64,000 bases of DNA from Bathynomus jamesi (Eukaryota > Arthropoda > Malacostraca > Isopoda > Cirolanidae), in NCBI GenBank assembly GCA_023014485.1, contig JAJOZX010001727.1, positions 708,001 to 772,000 of the forward strand, given 5' to 3'. The notes under the pieces were generated by a model that worked only from the letters and a program-made list of their open reading frames with translations, was not told the origin of the DNA and ran no database searches. Both the position numbers and the translations under genes were made by a program. Each line of letters starts with the position of its first letter. Positions within the stretch are counted from its first letter, which is position 1. Positions 12,096 through 21,629 of this stretch are shown piece after piece.

Positions 12096-14172
12096 GTGTG
12101 TGAAACCTTTTTTCTGTTCTTTTCAGAAGGGCTGTCATTAAGCCAGAAAAAGCGCAAGGCTCGTGGTAAGCTATCATCTGCTCAGAAACACCTGAAGGAG
12201 AGGCTTAGAACTCAGTTATGGTGTTCAAATTACGAGGAGGTAAGTGATACTTCAAAACCTGAACTAAAATCTGAAAAACATCTAGACAAATTAATGAATG
12301 AATTGAAACAGTCATTCTGGAGAGCAAATGTCACCATCACAAACTACAAATATTGACACTCTCCCATACACAATTGAAAAACAGCTAGTTTCTTTCAAAC
12401 TACAACATACATGGTGAAAAGAAGCCGTTTCACTTAAATCAGAACATGGAATCCTTCCGAATTCCACTAATGAGCAAAGGAAAAGTGATATCTGAAGAAC
12501 ACCCAGATATAGTTAGAAGATTCTATGAGTCAGAAGAGGTTAGTCATATGTGTCCTGGCCAAAAGGATTGCGTGAAAGTTATCAGTGCTGAAGGTGCAAT
12601 GAGGTGCAAAAACGATTGGTCCTCGGGAATTTAAGAGAGATGTTTGAACTATATAAAAATGATGAAAAGAATCCCAAAATAGGATTTTCCACATTTGCAA
12701 AATTACGGCCATCATTGTGTGCTTGCCAGTAGTGTTGGGATCATTCTGTCTGTGTCTGCACATACCATCAAAATCCAAAATTGCAGCTGGCTGCATTGGG
12801 AGAAAGAGGTCTTTCATACAAGGATCTTATGGATTACAGTGTCTGCAGTACAGAAAGAGAGACTTGCATGATGCAACTTTGCAATGATTGCCCAAGAGAA
12901 GAGGGTTGTCCTGGATTTTCTGAGTTACTTGACAGTATGAAATCAGCTCCAAATGAAATATCTTACAAGCAATGGGTGACTGTTGGACCGTTGTACAATG
13001 GTTGATAAGGTGGAGCCACTTCATGAATACTTATCATCCCTAAGCATGAAAATATCCCGCATGGTTCGTCATCACTTTGTTGCTCAGCAACAATCACAGT
13101 ACTTCAAGCAGTTGAAAGAAACACTACCACCTCAGAGTGAGGTAGTTAAGTAGGTGATTCTCTGAGAATTATTCTTCATTGTCCAGGATGCTGCCCAAGG
13201 GTTTCACTGGGACAATTCACAGTGTACAGTTCACCCTTTTGTCATCTATTATAGATCATCTGCAGACCAGGAACTTAGCCATTTTAGTGTCTGTTTCTTA
13301 TCTGCATCACTAAAACACAACACTATAATGGTTTACTCATTCATATTGAAGCTTATGACATATGTTAAATTCAGATGCCCACAATTGAAGAAGTGCACTA
13401 TTTCTCAGATGGATGTGCTGGCCAATATAAGAAAGATACAACTTCACAAATCTCTGTTACCATGAAGAGGATTTTGGTCTGTCTTGTGAATGGCACTTCT
13501 TTGCTACATCCCATGGCAAAAATGCATGTGATGGGATTGGAGGAACAGTGAAAAGAGCTACTGCTCGTGCCAGTTGCAGAGAACTAAAGAGGCAAATTCT
13601 ACACCAGAACACATGTTTCAGTTTTGTGAAGAAAACTTGAGCAAAGAAGAATAAATTTTTTCTTTGTAACTACAGCTGATTGAAAAGATGAAGAAGAACG
13701 GTTTGGACATCAATTCAAGGATAGTAGGGCTATTCCTGGAACTCAGAAATATCATAGATTTGTTCCCCTAAACAAGGAAGAACTGATGGTGTATCCCATT
13801 TCAAGTGGCATTGGAGAAAAGAAAAGAATAAGGAAAAGTCATTTTACTAATGAACCTGCAATGCTTGGTAACCTAAAATGTGTCAAACCAGGAGAGTATG
13901 TTGGCTGCATTTATGACATGCAAGTTTGGTATGGAATTGTGGAGGAATATTGTGAAGAGTTTGATGATTTCACTGTGAACTTTCTACATCCCTCTGGGTC
14001 ATCAGGATCAAGTGCATATTATTATCCATCAAACAAGGATTCATGTGCAGTGCCAGGACATCATATATTAACTGTAATGAGTTGTCCTACCCTAAGAGGA
14101 GGCAGCAGAATTCAATACTTTTTCCACAAAAAGAAATTGATGAGAGCATCGAGCATGCAAAAATTGTATTAG
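12096..14172 (+). pseudogene. Degenerate transposase-like gene of the long-TIR element
   Basis: Plus-strand coding remnants occur in several frames. A basic region (LSLSQKKRKARGKL, 12130 onward) follows a plausible intron (GTAAGT near 11979, acceptor near 12127). Next come EEHPDIVRRFYESEEVSHMCPG (to 12634), SYKDLMDYSVCSTERETCMM with a Cys-rich CNDCPREEGCPG (12781-13005), and YFSDGCAGQYKK followed in a shifted frame by EWHFFATSHGKNACDGIGGT (13380-13620). The last part is an open segment at 13786-14172. Frameshifts and stops separate all parts, so no functional protein is possible. The FSDGCAGQY and WHFFATSHGK blocks look like an RNase H-type catalytic core; this is inference. Confidence 0.7.
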
Positions 14173-14200
14173 GCTAGCACATGAATCCTCTAAGTAGGTC

Positions 14201-14847
14201 TTCCCCTTTCACTATTATAACTATTATTGCCAGTGTAGATTAGCAGTGAAATACAATTTTACATTTTTTGCCTTTGTTTTTATATCTATAAAAAAATATA
14301 ATTTTAATTTCTATAGGTCAAATTATGAGCTTAAGTGTGAAAAAATAGGTAGAATTGACGCACAACTTATGAATATGGTGTTCACTTATATGTTGGTTAC
14401 ATGAAAAATACTAACAAACAAACTTTTTTTTGCTGATTCTAATAGCCAATGCCTATGCCTTCATTTTTTACATTTAAAAAAAAATTCTCATTTGATACCC
14501 CAGAGGTCAAATCGTGACCTCAAATTTTGGTTACAGTGTAACTTTTTTATTTTTCAACCTAGAGTTCTAAACCTTGCATATTTGGATTCCTTGTCATTTT
14601 CTGATTCTAAATATATATACTTTTATATAATTGTGACCATTATTACCCAAGTTATGGGTTGCCAAATGTTAGTGACCTCGCAAGTGACCTCAAATTTCCC
14701 GAGGTCATATCTCTTGAACCGTTGGTCAGATTGACCTTATAATTTCAGAAATGGATTCAGGGCCCACAAACTCCCTATAAACCAAATTTCAGCAAAATCT
14801 GAGAGATGAGGGTGTTAGGTACTGGTTGATCTGACAGAGAATGACCC
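14201..14847 (-). repeat. Right terminal inverted repeat of the 4.3-kb transposon
   Basis: This is the reverse complement of the left arm, ending in AATGACCC followed by the duplicated target AGGA. Differences from the left arm are scattered substitutions plus the missing duplicated block. Confidence 0.82.
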
Positions 14848-14851
14848 AGGA

Positions 14852-15300
14852 ATAAAAAGCCATAGCCGTACGTGTAAATTTGGGGACAAATTAGATGAAA
14901 TGCTAAGAGATAGGTTTGTAATGGGTCTCAAAGAGGAGTCTACCCAGAGAGCCCTATTAGCCATACAGGACCTAACTTTTAGTCAGGCTGTAGAAATAGC
15001 TACGGCTAGAGAAGCAGCTGCTAAAGATGTTAGAGCTTTTGGAAATCATAGTAGTAAAGCTCAACACGTAAATAGCTTTAAATCTTCGAGGCCTGGCAGA
15101 CCTAACGAGCCTACTAGACAGGCAAATAAGGTATGAGGCGAATACGACTAAGCCTACTAATTCTACTAAGCCTTCCAAGCCATGTACAAGGTGTGGAAAA
15201 CACCATTGGAAGAAAGATTGCCCTTTTAAAGAAGCAGTTTGCCGAAACTGTAGTAAAATAGGCCACATAGCTAAAGTGTGTTTTTCAAAGAAAACAAAGG
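14852..15300 (+). pseudogene. gag: Gypsy gag, C-terminal part with two zinc knuckles
   Basis: Gag resumes after the transposon with KSHSRTCKFGDKLDEMLRDR and FVMGLKEESTQRALL. A frameshift near 15136 leads to a nucleocapsid with two CX2CX4HX4C knuckles, CTRCGKHHWKKDC (near 15183) and CRNCSKIGHIAKVC (near 15242). These would bind the element's genomic RNA. The in-frame join with the N-terminal part is off by one or two bases, so gag is broken even apart from the insertion. Confidence 0.87.
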
Positions 15301-15360
15301 GTGAAAATTCTAATTTTAACATTTCTAGTATAAATCCTCAAAAGGGAAATACTTCGAACA

Positions 15361-16486
15361 TTGGAGTGGAGTACCTATTCTATGAGCAACAGTGGGAAAA
15401 ATACAGGCCCATATTTTGTAGAGGTAGGCCTAAATGGAATTACAGTTCCTCTAGAATTGGATACGGGTGCTGCCCGGACGGTCATGTCCAAGGTAGTTTT
15501 TGATAAGATTTTCAAAAACACACCTAAACTACATGCATCTAAAAAGATTTAAAAAAAATATGGAGAAATACAAATACCTATTTGTGGAGAAGCATACGTC
15601 ACAGTTACACTCAACCAGAAAACTTTGTCTCATCCTTTAACCCTTTTAGTGGTGGATGAGCAAGGGCCTACTCTACTAGGCCGTGATTGGATTGATGCTT
15701 TGAAAATGCCAATTGACAAAATCTTGCCAAGGGGTCAGGCAGATGTGCATACACACTCATATCCATCTGACATAGACTCATTGTTAAGGGAGTTTTCTTC
15801 TATTTTTGGGCCTGAAGTAGGCAACCTAAAGGGCCATCAAGTCTGCATAGAAGTAGACCCTAATGTAACTCCAAAATTTTGTAAGGCTCGTTCAATTGTG
15901 CATGCATTGCGGGAGAAGGTGGATTTAGAAATTGACAGGCTGCTAAAAGATAAAATTATTGAACCAGTCACACACGCTAAGTGGGCTGCCCCAGTAGTTC
16001 CTGTACTAAAACCAGACAAGTCCGTGCGGTTATGTGGGGATTACCGTTTAACAGCAAATAGAGCCGTCCTTCTAGATTGCTATCCTATACCCAAGCCTGA
16101 TGAATTATTTAGCTCTCTTGCTGGGGGTAAATATTTCACAAAACTCGATATGTCCCAAGCCTACGCTCAACTAAGTTTAGATGAAAACTCTAAAGAATTA
16201 ACTATCATAAATACGCACCAAGGCCTATATAAGTACAATAGGCTATGCTATGGAATAGCATCGGCTCCGGGTATTTTTCAGAGGACAATGGACCAAGTTC
16301 TAGGTCACATTTCAGGGGTACTTTGCTTTCTAGATGATGTCCTCATTTCAGGTTTGACTAAAAAAGAACACCTAACTAGATTAACCACAGTTCTAAAAAG
16401 ACTCCAGGATGCTAGACTGAAGCTAGGGAGAAAAGTATTCATGGGTCACTAACGAGAGAGAGAAAAGTATTCATGGGTCACTAACG
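15361..16486 (+). pseudogene. pol: Gypsy pol: protease and reverse transcriptase
   Basis: The protease has the LDTGAARTVM active site (near 15455-15485) and a TLLGRDWI segment. A stop near 15550 lies in an A-run and is probably a one-base slip. RT follows from 15625 with KAAPVVPV-like AAPVVPVLKPD, LCGDYRLTAN, the motif A region FTKLDMSQAYAQL, and CFLDDVLIS in place of the more common YxDD. The ORF ends at 16452 because a 29-bp segment is duplicated with a period of 32 bp (16428 and 16460), which shifts the frame. After the duplication the frame continues as VSYLGFRIDASGIHPT-like sequence. Confidence 0.9.
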
Positions 16487-16489
16487 AGG

Positions 16490-18056
16490 TTTCATATTTA
16501 GGGTTCCGCATAGATGCCTCAGGCATTCATCCAACGGTGGATAAACTAGAAGCAATAGAAAAGGCACCACCTCCACAAAACATCACACAGTTACAAGCTT
16601 ATTTAGGTCTCCTAAACTTTTATAGGAAATTTTTGCCTAATGCATCGACTTTCCTTGAACCCCTAAATAAGCTATTACGATCTGGGGAACAGTGGAGATG
16701 GGAGAAAACTCAAAAGGAAGCATTTGAGGCTTCCAAGGACATACTACTAAAGTCCACTCTCCTAGTGCATTATGATCCTAAACTTCCTCTCGTAGTTTCA
16801 GCAGACAGCAGTTCTTATGGAATTGGGGCAGTGTTATCTCACCACATTGATGGTGTAGATAGGCCTATCTGTTTTGCTTCTAGAACACTGAGACGGAAAG
16901 ACGATATGCACAAGTGGAACGTGAAGCATTAGCCTTAGTATTTGCAGTAAAAAAATTTCATTTCTATCTATGGGGTCATGAATTTAAACTAATTACTGAC
17001 CATAAGCCTCTTTTAGGTTTATTTTCACCTAATAAAAATATTCCAGTTATGGCCTCAGGTAGGATTCAAAGATGGGCACTGATTCTACAAGCCTATAAAT
17101 TTGACTTAGTACATCGGTCAGGTAAACTTCTAGGTACGGCTGATGCGCTAAGTAGGTTGCCCTTAGAAAATCCAAATGATTGTGTACCTATACCTACAGA
17201 ATGGGTTCACTTGGTGGAGTTTTTGGAATCCACTCCAGTATCTGCAGTACAAAGAGAGCAGTGGACAAAATCAGACCCTATTCTGTCTAGGGTCATCCAT
17301 TTCTGCTCAGTTGGTTGGCCTACTAAGGTTGAGAGTGAATTACAGCCTTTTATTCAGCGTCAGTCTGGCCTCTCTATTCAAAATGGCTGCCTCTTATGGG
17401 GCCACAGAGTGATTATTCAAAATAAAGGCAGGTCGAATTTAGTGAAGGAACTTCACGCTGAACACATGGGCGCAACAAAAATGAAAGAGCTGGCGAGAGC
17501 TTATTTCTGGTGGCCTGGTTTAGATGGAGAACTCGAATCATTGGTTCGTTCCTGTCAAAGCTGCCTAGAGAACAGAGATCTCCCAAGGAAAAGTCCACTT
17601 CATCCTTGGGAATGGCCTACTATACCGTGGCATAGGATCCATGTTGACTATGCAGGTCCTATAAATAATACTTATTTCCTAGTCATTGTGGACGCCTACT
17701 CTAAGTGGGTGGAAATTTTTCCAACCACTTCCACACTTCGGGTGTTACTATTCGCTTACTCCGTTCAGTTTTCGCTCGATGGGGTTTACCCGTAGTCCTG
17801 GTTTCCGACAATGGTACTTGTTTTACCAGTGAGGAATTTCGTTCCTTCGTCCACCTAAATGGCATTAGACATGTCCGGTCTAGTGTTTTCCACCCGTCTA
17901 CTAACGGTCTCGCGGAAAACATGGTCCGTACTTTCAAGTCGGCCTTGCGTCATTCTCGTGGGGAGGAAATGCAAGTGGTGTTGGATAAATTTTTGTTTAA
18001 ATATCGAATAACACCACACACCACGACGGGGGTGTCTCCCTCTAAACTTCTGATTG
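16490..18056 (+). pseudogene. pol: Gypsy pol: RT connection, RNase H and integrase core
   Basis: The RT thumb (LQAYLGLLNFYRKFLP) leads into RNase H (VSADSSSYGIGAVL, then REALALVFAVKKFHFYLWG after a frameshift near 16915, with TDHKPLLGLF and GTADALSRLP). Integrase then follows with the H2C2 finger (HAEHMGATKM, CQSCLENR). Its core has HVDYAGPI, VSDNGTCF and the E-containing PSTNGLAENMVRT. A second frameshift is near 17710. The normal downstream sequence SPSKLLIGR is cut at 18056 by a hAT-type insertion and resumes at 18690. Confidence 0.9.
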
Positions 18057-18064
18057 GCCGGGGA

Positions 18065-18689
18065 CAGTGGCGGTCCTAGCTTACATGACGCCCTGGGCGA
18101 ACCTCACCTTCAGCGCCCCCCCCCCCTGTTCGCCAACACACACACATTCGAATCCCCCCAAAATAAAGGACAGACATAACTCTTTCACAAAATAACTTTT
18201 TATTGGACTAATTGTTGGAACTTCAGAACCAAAACAAAGACTCAAATTTCTGAATTTTACAAATCCTTCATCACGTAAATAGAATAACTCACTTAAGAGA
18301 ATGTAATTATGATACTATGAACAGGAAAAATACAAATTAAATTGCACAACTGCCATAAATAAACTAAAGAATCAAATTTCTAAATTGTACAAATGCTCTA
18401 TCACATAAATAGAATAAGACACTTAAGAGAGGGTAATTATTATGCTACACTTTGAACAAGAAACAAAATAAATTGCACCACAGCACAACTGCCATCTAAA
18501 GCCTGACTCTTCTTACCTTCCTTGATGCAAAGTCATTGATCTTTTATTATTTATTTATTATTTTTTATTTTATTTATTTATTTATTTATTTATTCTTATT
18601 TTTATTTTTTTTGCAGGCGCTCATGCCGCCCCTCCACAAATGCCGCCCTGTGCGGCTGCCCATATTGCCCATATGAGGAACCGCCACTG
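18065..18689. mobile_element. Non-autonomous hAT element in Gypsy integrase
   Basis: The 625-bp element has ends CAGTGGCGGTCC and GGAACCGCCACTG and an 8-bp target duplication GCCGGGGA (18057-18064 and 18690-18697). The 8-bp duplication with CAGTGGCGG ends is diagnostic of hAT. The inside has two diverged direct repeats of a segment rich in CACATAAATAGAATAA (near 18270-18300 and 18400-18425) and a TTATTTATTT tract at 18540-18610. It has no transposase. Removing it restores the integrase frame SKLLIGRGIRSAFDLL. Confidence 0.93.
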
Positions 18690-19124
18690 GCCGGGGAATT
18701 CGTTCAGCTTTCGATTTGTTACGTCCAAACGAAACGTTACAACAACGAGTTTTACGCCATCAGGAAAAACAAAAGTTGTACCACGACACAAAAAGAGGGA
18801 GAGTTCTAGAAGCGAAACCTAATGATCCAGTTGTGATTCGCAACTATGGGGCTGGACCAAAATGGGTTCCTGCAACTGTGCAGGAGAGAACGGGCCCTGT
18901 TTCCTTCAAGTGCCAACTAGAAGATGGTCGTTCTATTAAACGCCATCAGGACCAGATATGGGAACGTGAAGTGCAGAAGGACCAGTCTTCCGGAAGAGAG
19001 AACTGATCCTCCGGAAAATGGTTCAACTTGCCCGCCTATACAGGTTGCACCTAATCCTACTACATCAACCCCGCTCCGCAGGTCGTCTAGGGTCCCTCAT
19101 CCCCCTGACAGACTAAACTTGTAG
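18690..19124 (+). pseudogene. pol: Gypsy pol: integrase C-terminus
   Basis: The integrase tail continues after the hAT with SAFDLLRPNETLQQRVLRHQ, KLYHDTKRGR and GPKWVPATVQERTGPVSFK. This is the usual Gypsy chromatin/DNA-binding tail. After a frame change it ends with PLRRSSRVPHPPDRLNL and a stop at 19122-19124, directly before the polypurine tract. No env-like ORF lies between pol and the 3' LTR. Confidence 0.88.
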
Positions 19125-19135
19125 GGGAGGAGAGG
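19120..19135 (+). other. Gypsy polypurine tract
   Basis: TGTAGGGGAGGAGAGG lies directly upstream of the TGACGTG start of U3. It is purine rich and correctly placed to prime plus-strand DNA synthesis. Confidence 0.75.
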
Positions 19136-19554
19136 TGACGTGTATGTATATATATGTATATAGTCTAAAAGTCACTAAAGGGTAAATATCACTAAATCTA
19201 AGCTGAATGGCAAGAGCAAGTCATAAACGAACCAACGCGGCTGTTCGTATTGCTTTGGTCTGGCCTAGACATGTTTTTTCCTATCTGACCTAATCTTTGG
19301 TGCTGAGTATAATTAGATGATGTTTCTATGGTGACAAATCGGGTAGGAAGTTGTTCGTACTTAAGTATAGTTAGGGGTAATGTCTATAGCTTCTAAATTG
19401 GTAATGTAAGAGAGAGTTAGGTAGGCTGTTTGTGGGACACAGGAATAAAACGGTAGGCTTCAAGGAATGCCTAATTCAACGCACCGGTAAGTGCTTTTGA
19501 TTGTTTGCTAGAACCTAAGTAACCTAACTGGGGTGTCTACCCCACGCTATCACA
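19131..19554 (+). repeat. Gypsy 3' LTR
   Basis: This is the partner of 2136-2558. Differences seen by eye include one-base length changes near 19267, 19300 and 19341 and several substitutions. It ends GCTATCACA and is followed by the TATAC duplication. Confidence 0.9.
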
Positions 19555-19559
19555 TATAC

Positions 19560-20383
19560 AAAATTCAAACATAAAGTGGAAGTATATTCCGGTTGCCTCT
19601 CCTTGGTATGGTTCTATCTGGGAGAGGAATATACAAACAGTAAAGAATTGCTTGAAGAAAGCAATTGGCAAAAAACAGATACACTTATTTGAGTTTCTCA
19701 CTCTCCTGGCTGAGATTGAGAACATCATCAACAATAGACCACTCACTTATGTGAGTGACAACATTAATGACCCGGAACCATTAACTCCAAATCATTTGAT
19801 TCGGGGAGAACAAGTTAGTCTCCTGCCGGACTACAATATAGACTCTTCAGAAGACCCAAACTGGACTCAACGACATGATGAGCTCCAGACTAAGTTACAA
19901 CATTTAACTAGAGTTAAAGCTCATTTCATTAAACAGTGGAAAACTGAGTACTTGATGGGTCTAAGGGAGAGACATAAACAAATGACTAAGAAGGATTGGT
20001 CTGACACAATTAAGGTAGGGGACCTTGTTCTCATACATGACAGTACTCCAAGACAATACTGGCCTCTGGCTAGAGTTTTAGAACTCAGACCAGGGGCAGA
20101 CGGGGTAACAAGAGTGGTCAAATTAAGGACTTCAACGGGTGACACAACAAGAGACATTTCTCTTTTGTACCCTTTAGAGTCTGGACCCAAAACAATGGAC
20201 TTTGGAGAACCTTCTCCACTGACAGTAACAACTGGAGACACTGAACTTCCAGTAACTATTCCTTTGACAGTAGGAGTGGTAACGCATCCTACTACAACAT
20301 TGACAGACACAAGACCTCAGCGACAAACAGCATTAAAGGCGCGACTATTTTTACAACAAAAAATAGATGCTGGGGAATTGTAA
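19560..20383 (+). pseudogene. pol: BEL copy 1 pol: integrase C-terminal part
   Basis: BEL coding resumes after the Gypsy insertion with NIKWKYIPVASPWYGSIWER, a hallmark of BEL integrase (the catalytic glutamate region). It continues through IENIINNRPLTYVSD and LTPNHLIRGEQVSLLPD to the DUF5641-type tail (KVGDLVLIHDSTPRQYWPLA, VVKLRTSTGDTTRDISLLYP) and stops at 20381-20383. It differs from copy 2 by only a few residues, such as FEFLTLLA in place of FGLLTLLA. Confidence 0.9.
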
Positions 20384-20621
20384 TTTTATCTTCTAACTTT
20401 CACTTTTTCTTTTCTTATGGTAAAGACCATAGACAGTTTCATCCTATGGATGTATATTTTCTCTTCTAATTAAATGCTACACCTTCTCCATGAGAAGGTG
20501 AGGATAGGCACTGTTAATCAGATTAACAGGCATTTACAGTCAAATAGTTAGCTAGTCTACACTCAGACATAAAAATTGGTGACAATGACACCAAAACTTT
20601 TATCTCCCGGGGCCCCCAGTA
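20384..20621 (+). other. BEL copy 1 3' untranslated region
   Basis: Non-coding stretch between pol and the 3' LTR, matching 33639-33874 of copy 2. It contains two evident hairpins, CACCTTCTCCATGAGAAGGTG (20472-20492) and TTAATCAGATTAA (near 20515), and ends in a C/G-rich block, CTCCCGGGGCCCCCAG. Confidence 0.75.
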
Positions 20622-21340
20622 TATGGAAAACTGATGAGTGGGTATTTGGGAGGTAACGAAAATGGTTCACTGAGTAGGTAGGTAGTTAATCTAACAATTA
20701 TTAAATTCCTTTTATGTCAATAACTGGGTGGATGAAACCAATTGGTTGCTCACCACAGTTATTCTCCACACTAGTATTTATATACTGTGTGACAAGAGCG
20801 TGCTCGGTAATAGATATACATTACCGATCAACCAACCGAGGAAAAAACCAAGACGACGCTGGTGGAAAAAGCCCCGCGAAAAGGAGAACAGAGGAGAACG
20901 AAAACGAGGAACGGGGCGAGAGGACGGAACTGGAGAAGGGACAAGAAGAGACAACGAAAAAGATCCCCACCAGCAAGTACGCTCTCAACAAAAACAGAAG
21001 GGGAAAAGAGACTCTCTAATAACTAGCAGTAAGTGACTAATTGTGTTTTTAACCCAGTTTTACGTAGACTCATTGAATTAAGCTGGGTCAGACAACTTAG
21101 GCCTACATTGTGGCCTAAGACCCAGCATCAACTCATAGTTTAACAAAGGTAAAGGTAGATTGCCCTAACCTAGTTTGGTGAGGAATCCTACTGTGGACCT
21201 CAATTTATCTGCCCGCTCTGGACCATTTCCGGAATCTCTAGGGTGACCCCTCTAGGCTAGACTTGATCTACTCTATAGTTAGACTGGAGATATAAGGGGT
21301 GGGTTAATTGTGGACCAATTCATACAGAGCATTTTTCACA
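20622..21340 (+). repeat. BEL copy 1 3' LTR
   Basis: It starts TATGGAAAACTGATGAG and ends CATTTTTCACA (other copies end CGCA). At 719 bp it is longer than the 675-680-bp LTRs of the other copies because of extra sequence at about 20935-20985. It contains a TATTTATATA box near 20775 and a GTAAGTGACTAA splice-donor-like site near 21030. Confidence 0.9.
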
Positions 21341-21470
21341 TAGTTATCGTTAACTTCCGTTAACTTTGTAGTAAAATTATCGGATTATCGTTATCGGAGT
21401 TAAAAAATGGGGTTAACGGATTATCGTTATCGAAGTTAACTTTTTGGTAACGGTGCCCACCACTGTGTAT

Positions 21471-21475
<5 letters not shown>
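21341..21475 (-). mobile_element. Right end of a hAT element (host site of BEL copy 1)
   Basis: A segment of GTTATCG/GTTAACG-type subterminal repeats ends GGTGCCCACCACTG at 21475. The inverse, CAGTGGTGGGCACC, is a hAT terminus close to that of the small element at 58519. Its left part is replaced by BEL copy 1 or lies outside the window. Confidence 0.65.

Positions 21476-21516
<41 letters not shown>
21476..21516. repeat. (TA)n microsatellite
   Basis: About 40 bp of nearly pure TA between the hAT end and the Penelope-like inverted repeat. Confidence 0.9.
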
Positions 21517-21521
<5 letters not shown>

Positions 21522-21554
21522 AAAAGAACCACGAAGGAAAAGGAAGCACAGAGT

Positions 21555-21597
21555 GGTGCTCAAGCGCTTTCGTCTAATGACATCCTCAGGAACACTG
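21555..21597 (-). ncRNA. Hammerhead-like motif (left arm)
   Basis: On the minus strand there is CTGAGGA, one spacer base, a GTC/GAC three-pair stem around an ATTA loop, then GAAA and GCGCT. This is close to the conserved core of the small hammerhead ribozymes known in Penelope-like elements. The extra base after CTGAGGA and a weak stem III make activity doubtful. Confidence 0.35.
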
Positions 21598-21629
21598 AAA
21601 TAAATAGCAAGTTTGAGACTATATATAGG

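Larger units (their letters stand above)
10554..14847 (+). mobile_element. DNA transposon with very long terminal inverted repeats, inserted in Gypsy gag
   Basis: The ends read GGGTCATTCTCTGTCAG on the left and the exact inverse on the right. They are flanked by a 4-bp duplication AGGA (10550-10553 and 14848-14851). The inverted repeats extend about 650 bp on the right and about 810 bp on the left. Removing the element rejoins gag, though with a small frame offset. The interior has decayed coding sequence on the plus strand with a distinctive WHFFATSHGK and CDGIGGTVKR core. I recall this core from widely dispersed arthropod and cnidarian repeat proteins, but I cannot name the superfamily with certainty. 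The 4-bp duplication and long TIRs make a Sola-like element possible; that is inference. Confidence 0.85.
2136..19554 (+). mobile_element. Ty3/Gypsy LTR retrotransposon carrying a satellite array and two nested insertions
   Basis: Paired LTRs (2136-2558 and 19131-19554), a primer-binding site just inside the left LTR, a purine tract before the right LTR and a 5-bp target duplication TATAC (2131-2135 and 19555-19559) define the element. The uninterrupted BEL sequence in copy 2 around 32817 confirms the empty site. Gene order is gag with two zinc knuckles, protease, RT, RNase H, H2C2/DDE integrase. The Pol sequence resembles the Mag/K02A2.6-type Gypsy elements of invertebrates; this lineage call is inference. 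The span of 17.4 kb is inflated by a 7.4-kb 29-bp satellite, a 4.3-kb DNA transposon and a 0.6-kb hAT. Without these it is about 5 kb, normal for the family. Its LTRs differ at roughly ten positions by eye (about 2 percent). Confidence 0.92.
1..21340 (+). mobile_element. BEL/Pao LTR retrotransposon, copy 1 (left part outside window, split by a Gypsy element)
   Basis: The 3' portion of a BEL/Pao element enters the window inside the reverse transcriptase. It continues through RNase H and integrase to position 2135, resumes at 19555-19559 after a complete Gypsy insertion, ends its coding region at 20383 and finishes with a 3' LTR at 20622-21340. It belongs to the same family as copy 2 (27098-34550) and copy 3 (60885 onward), to which it is nearly identical over long stretches. 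The right flank (21341-21475) is a hAT right end, so the element probably inserted into that hAT. Its own target-site duplication cannot be checked because the left end is not in the window. Confidence 0.9.

Noticed and set aside
19921..20310. 129-codon minus-strand ORF also seen at 33176-33565
   Set aside because: Antisense to the conserved integrase tail in both BEL copies. It has no independent evidence.
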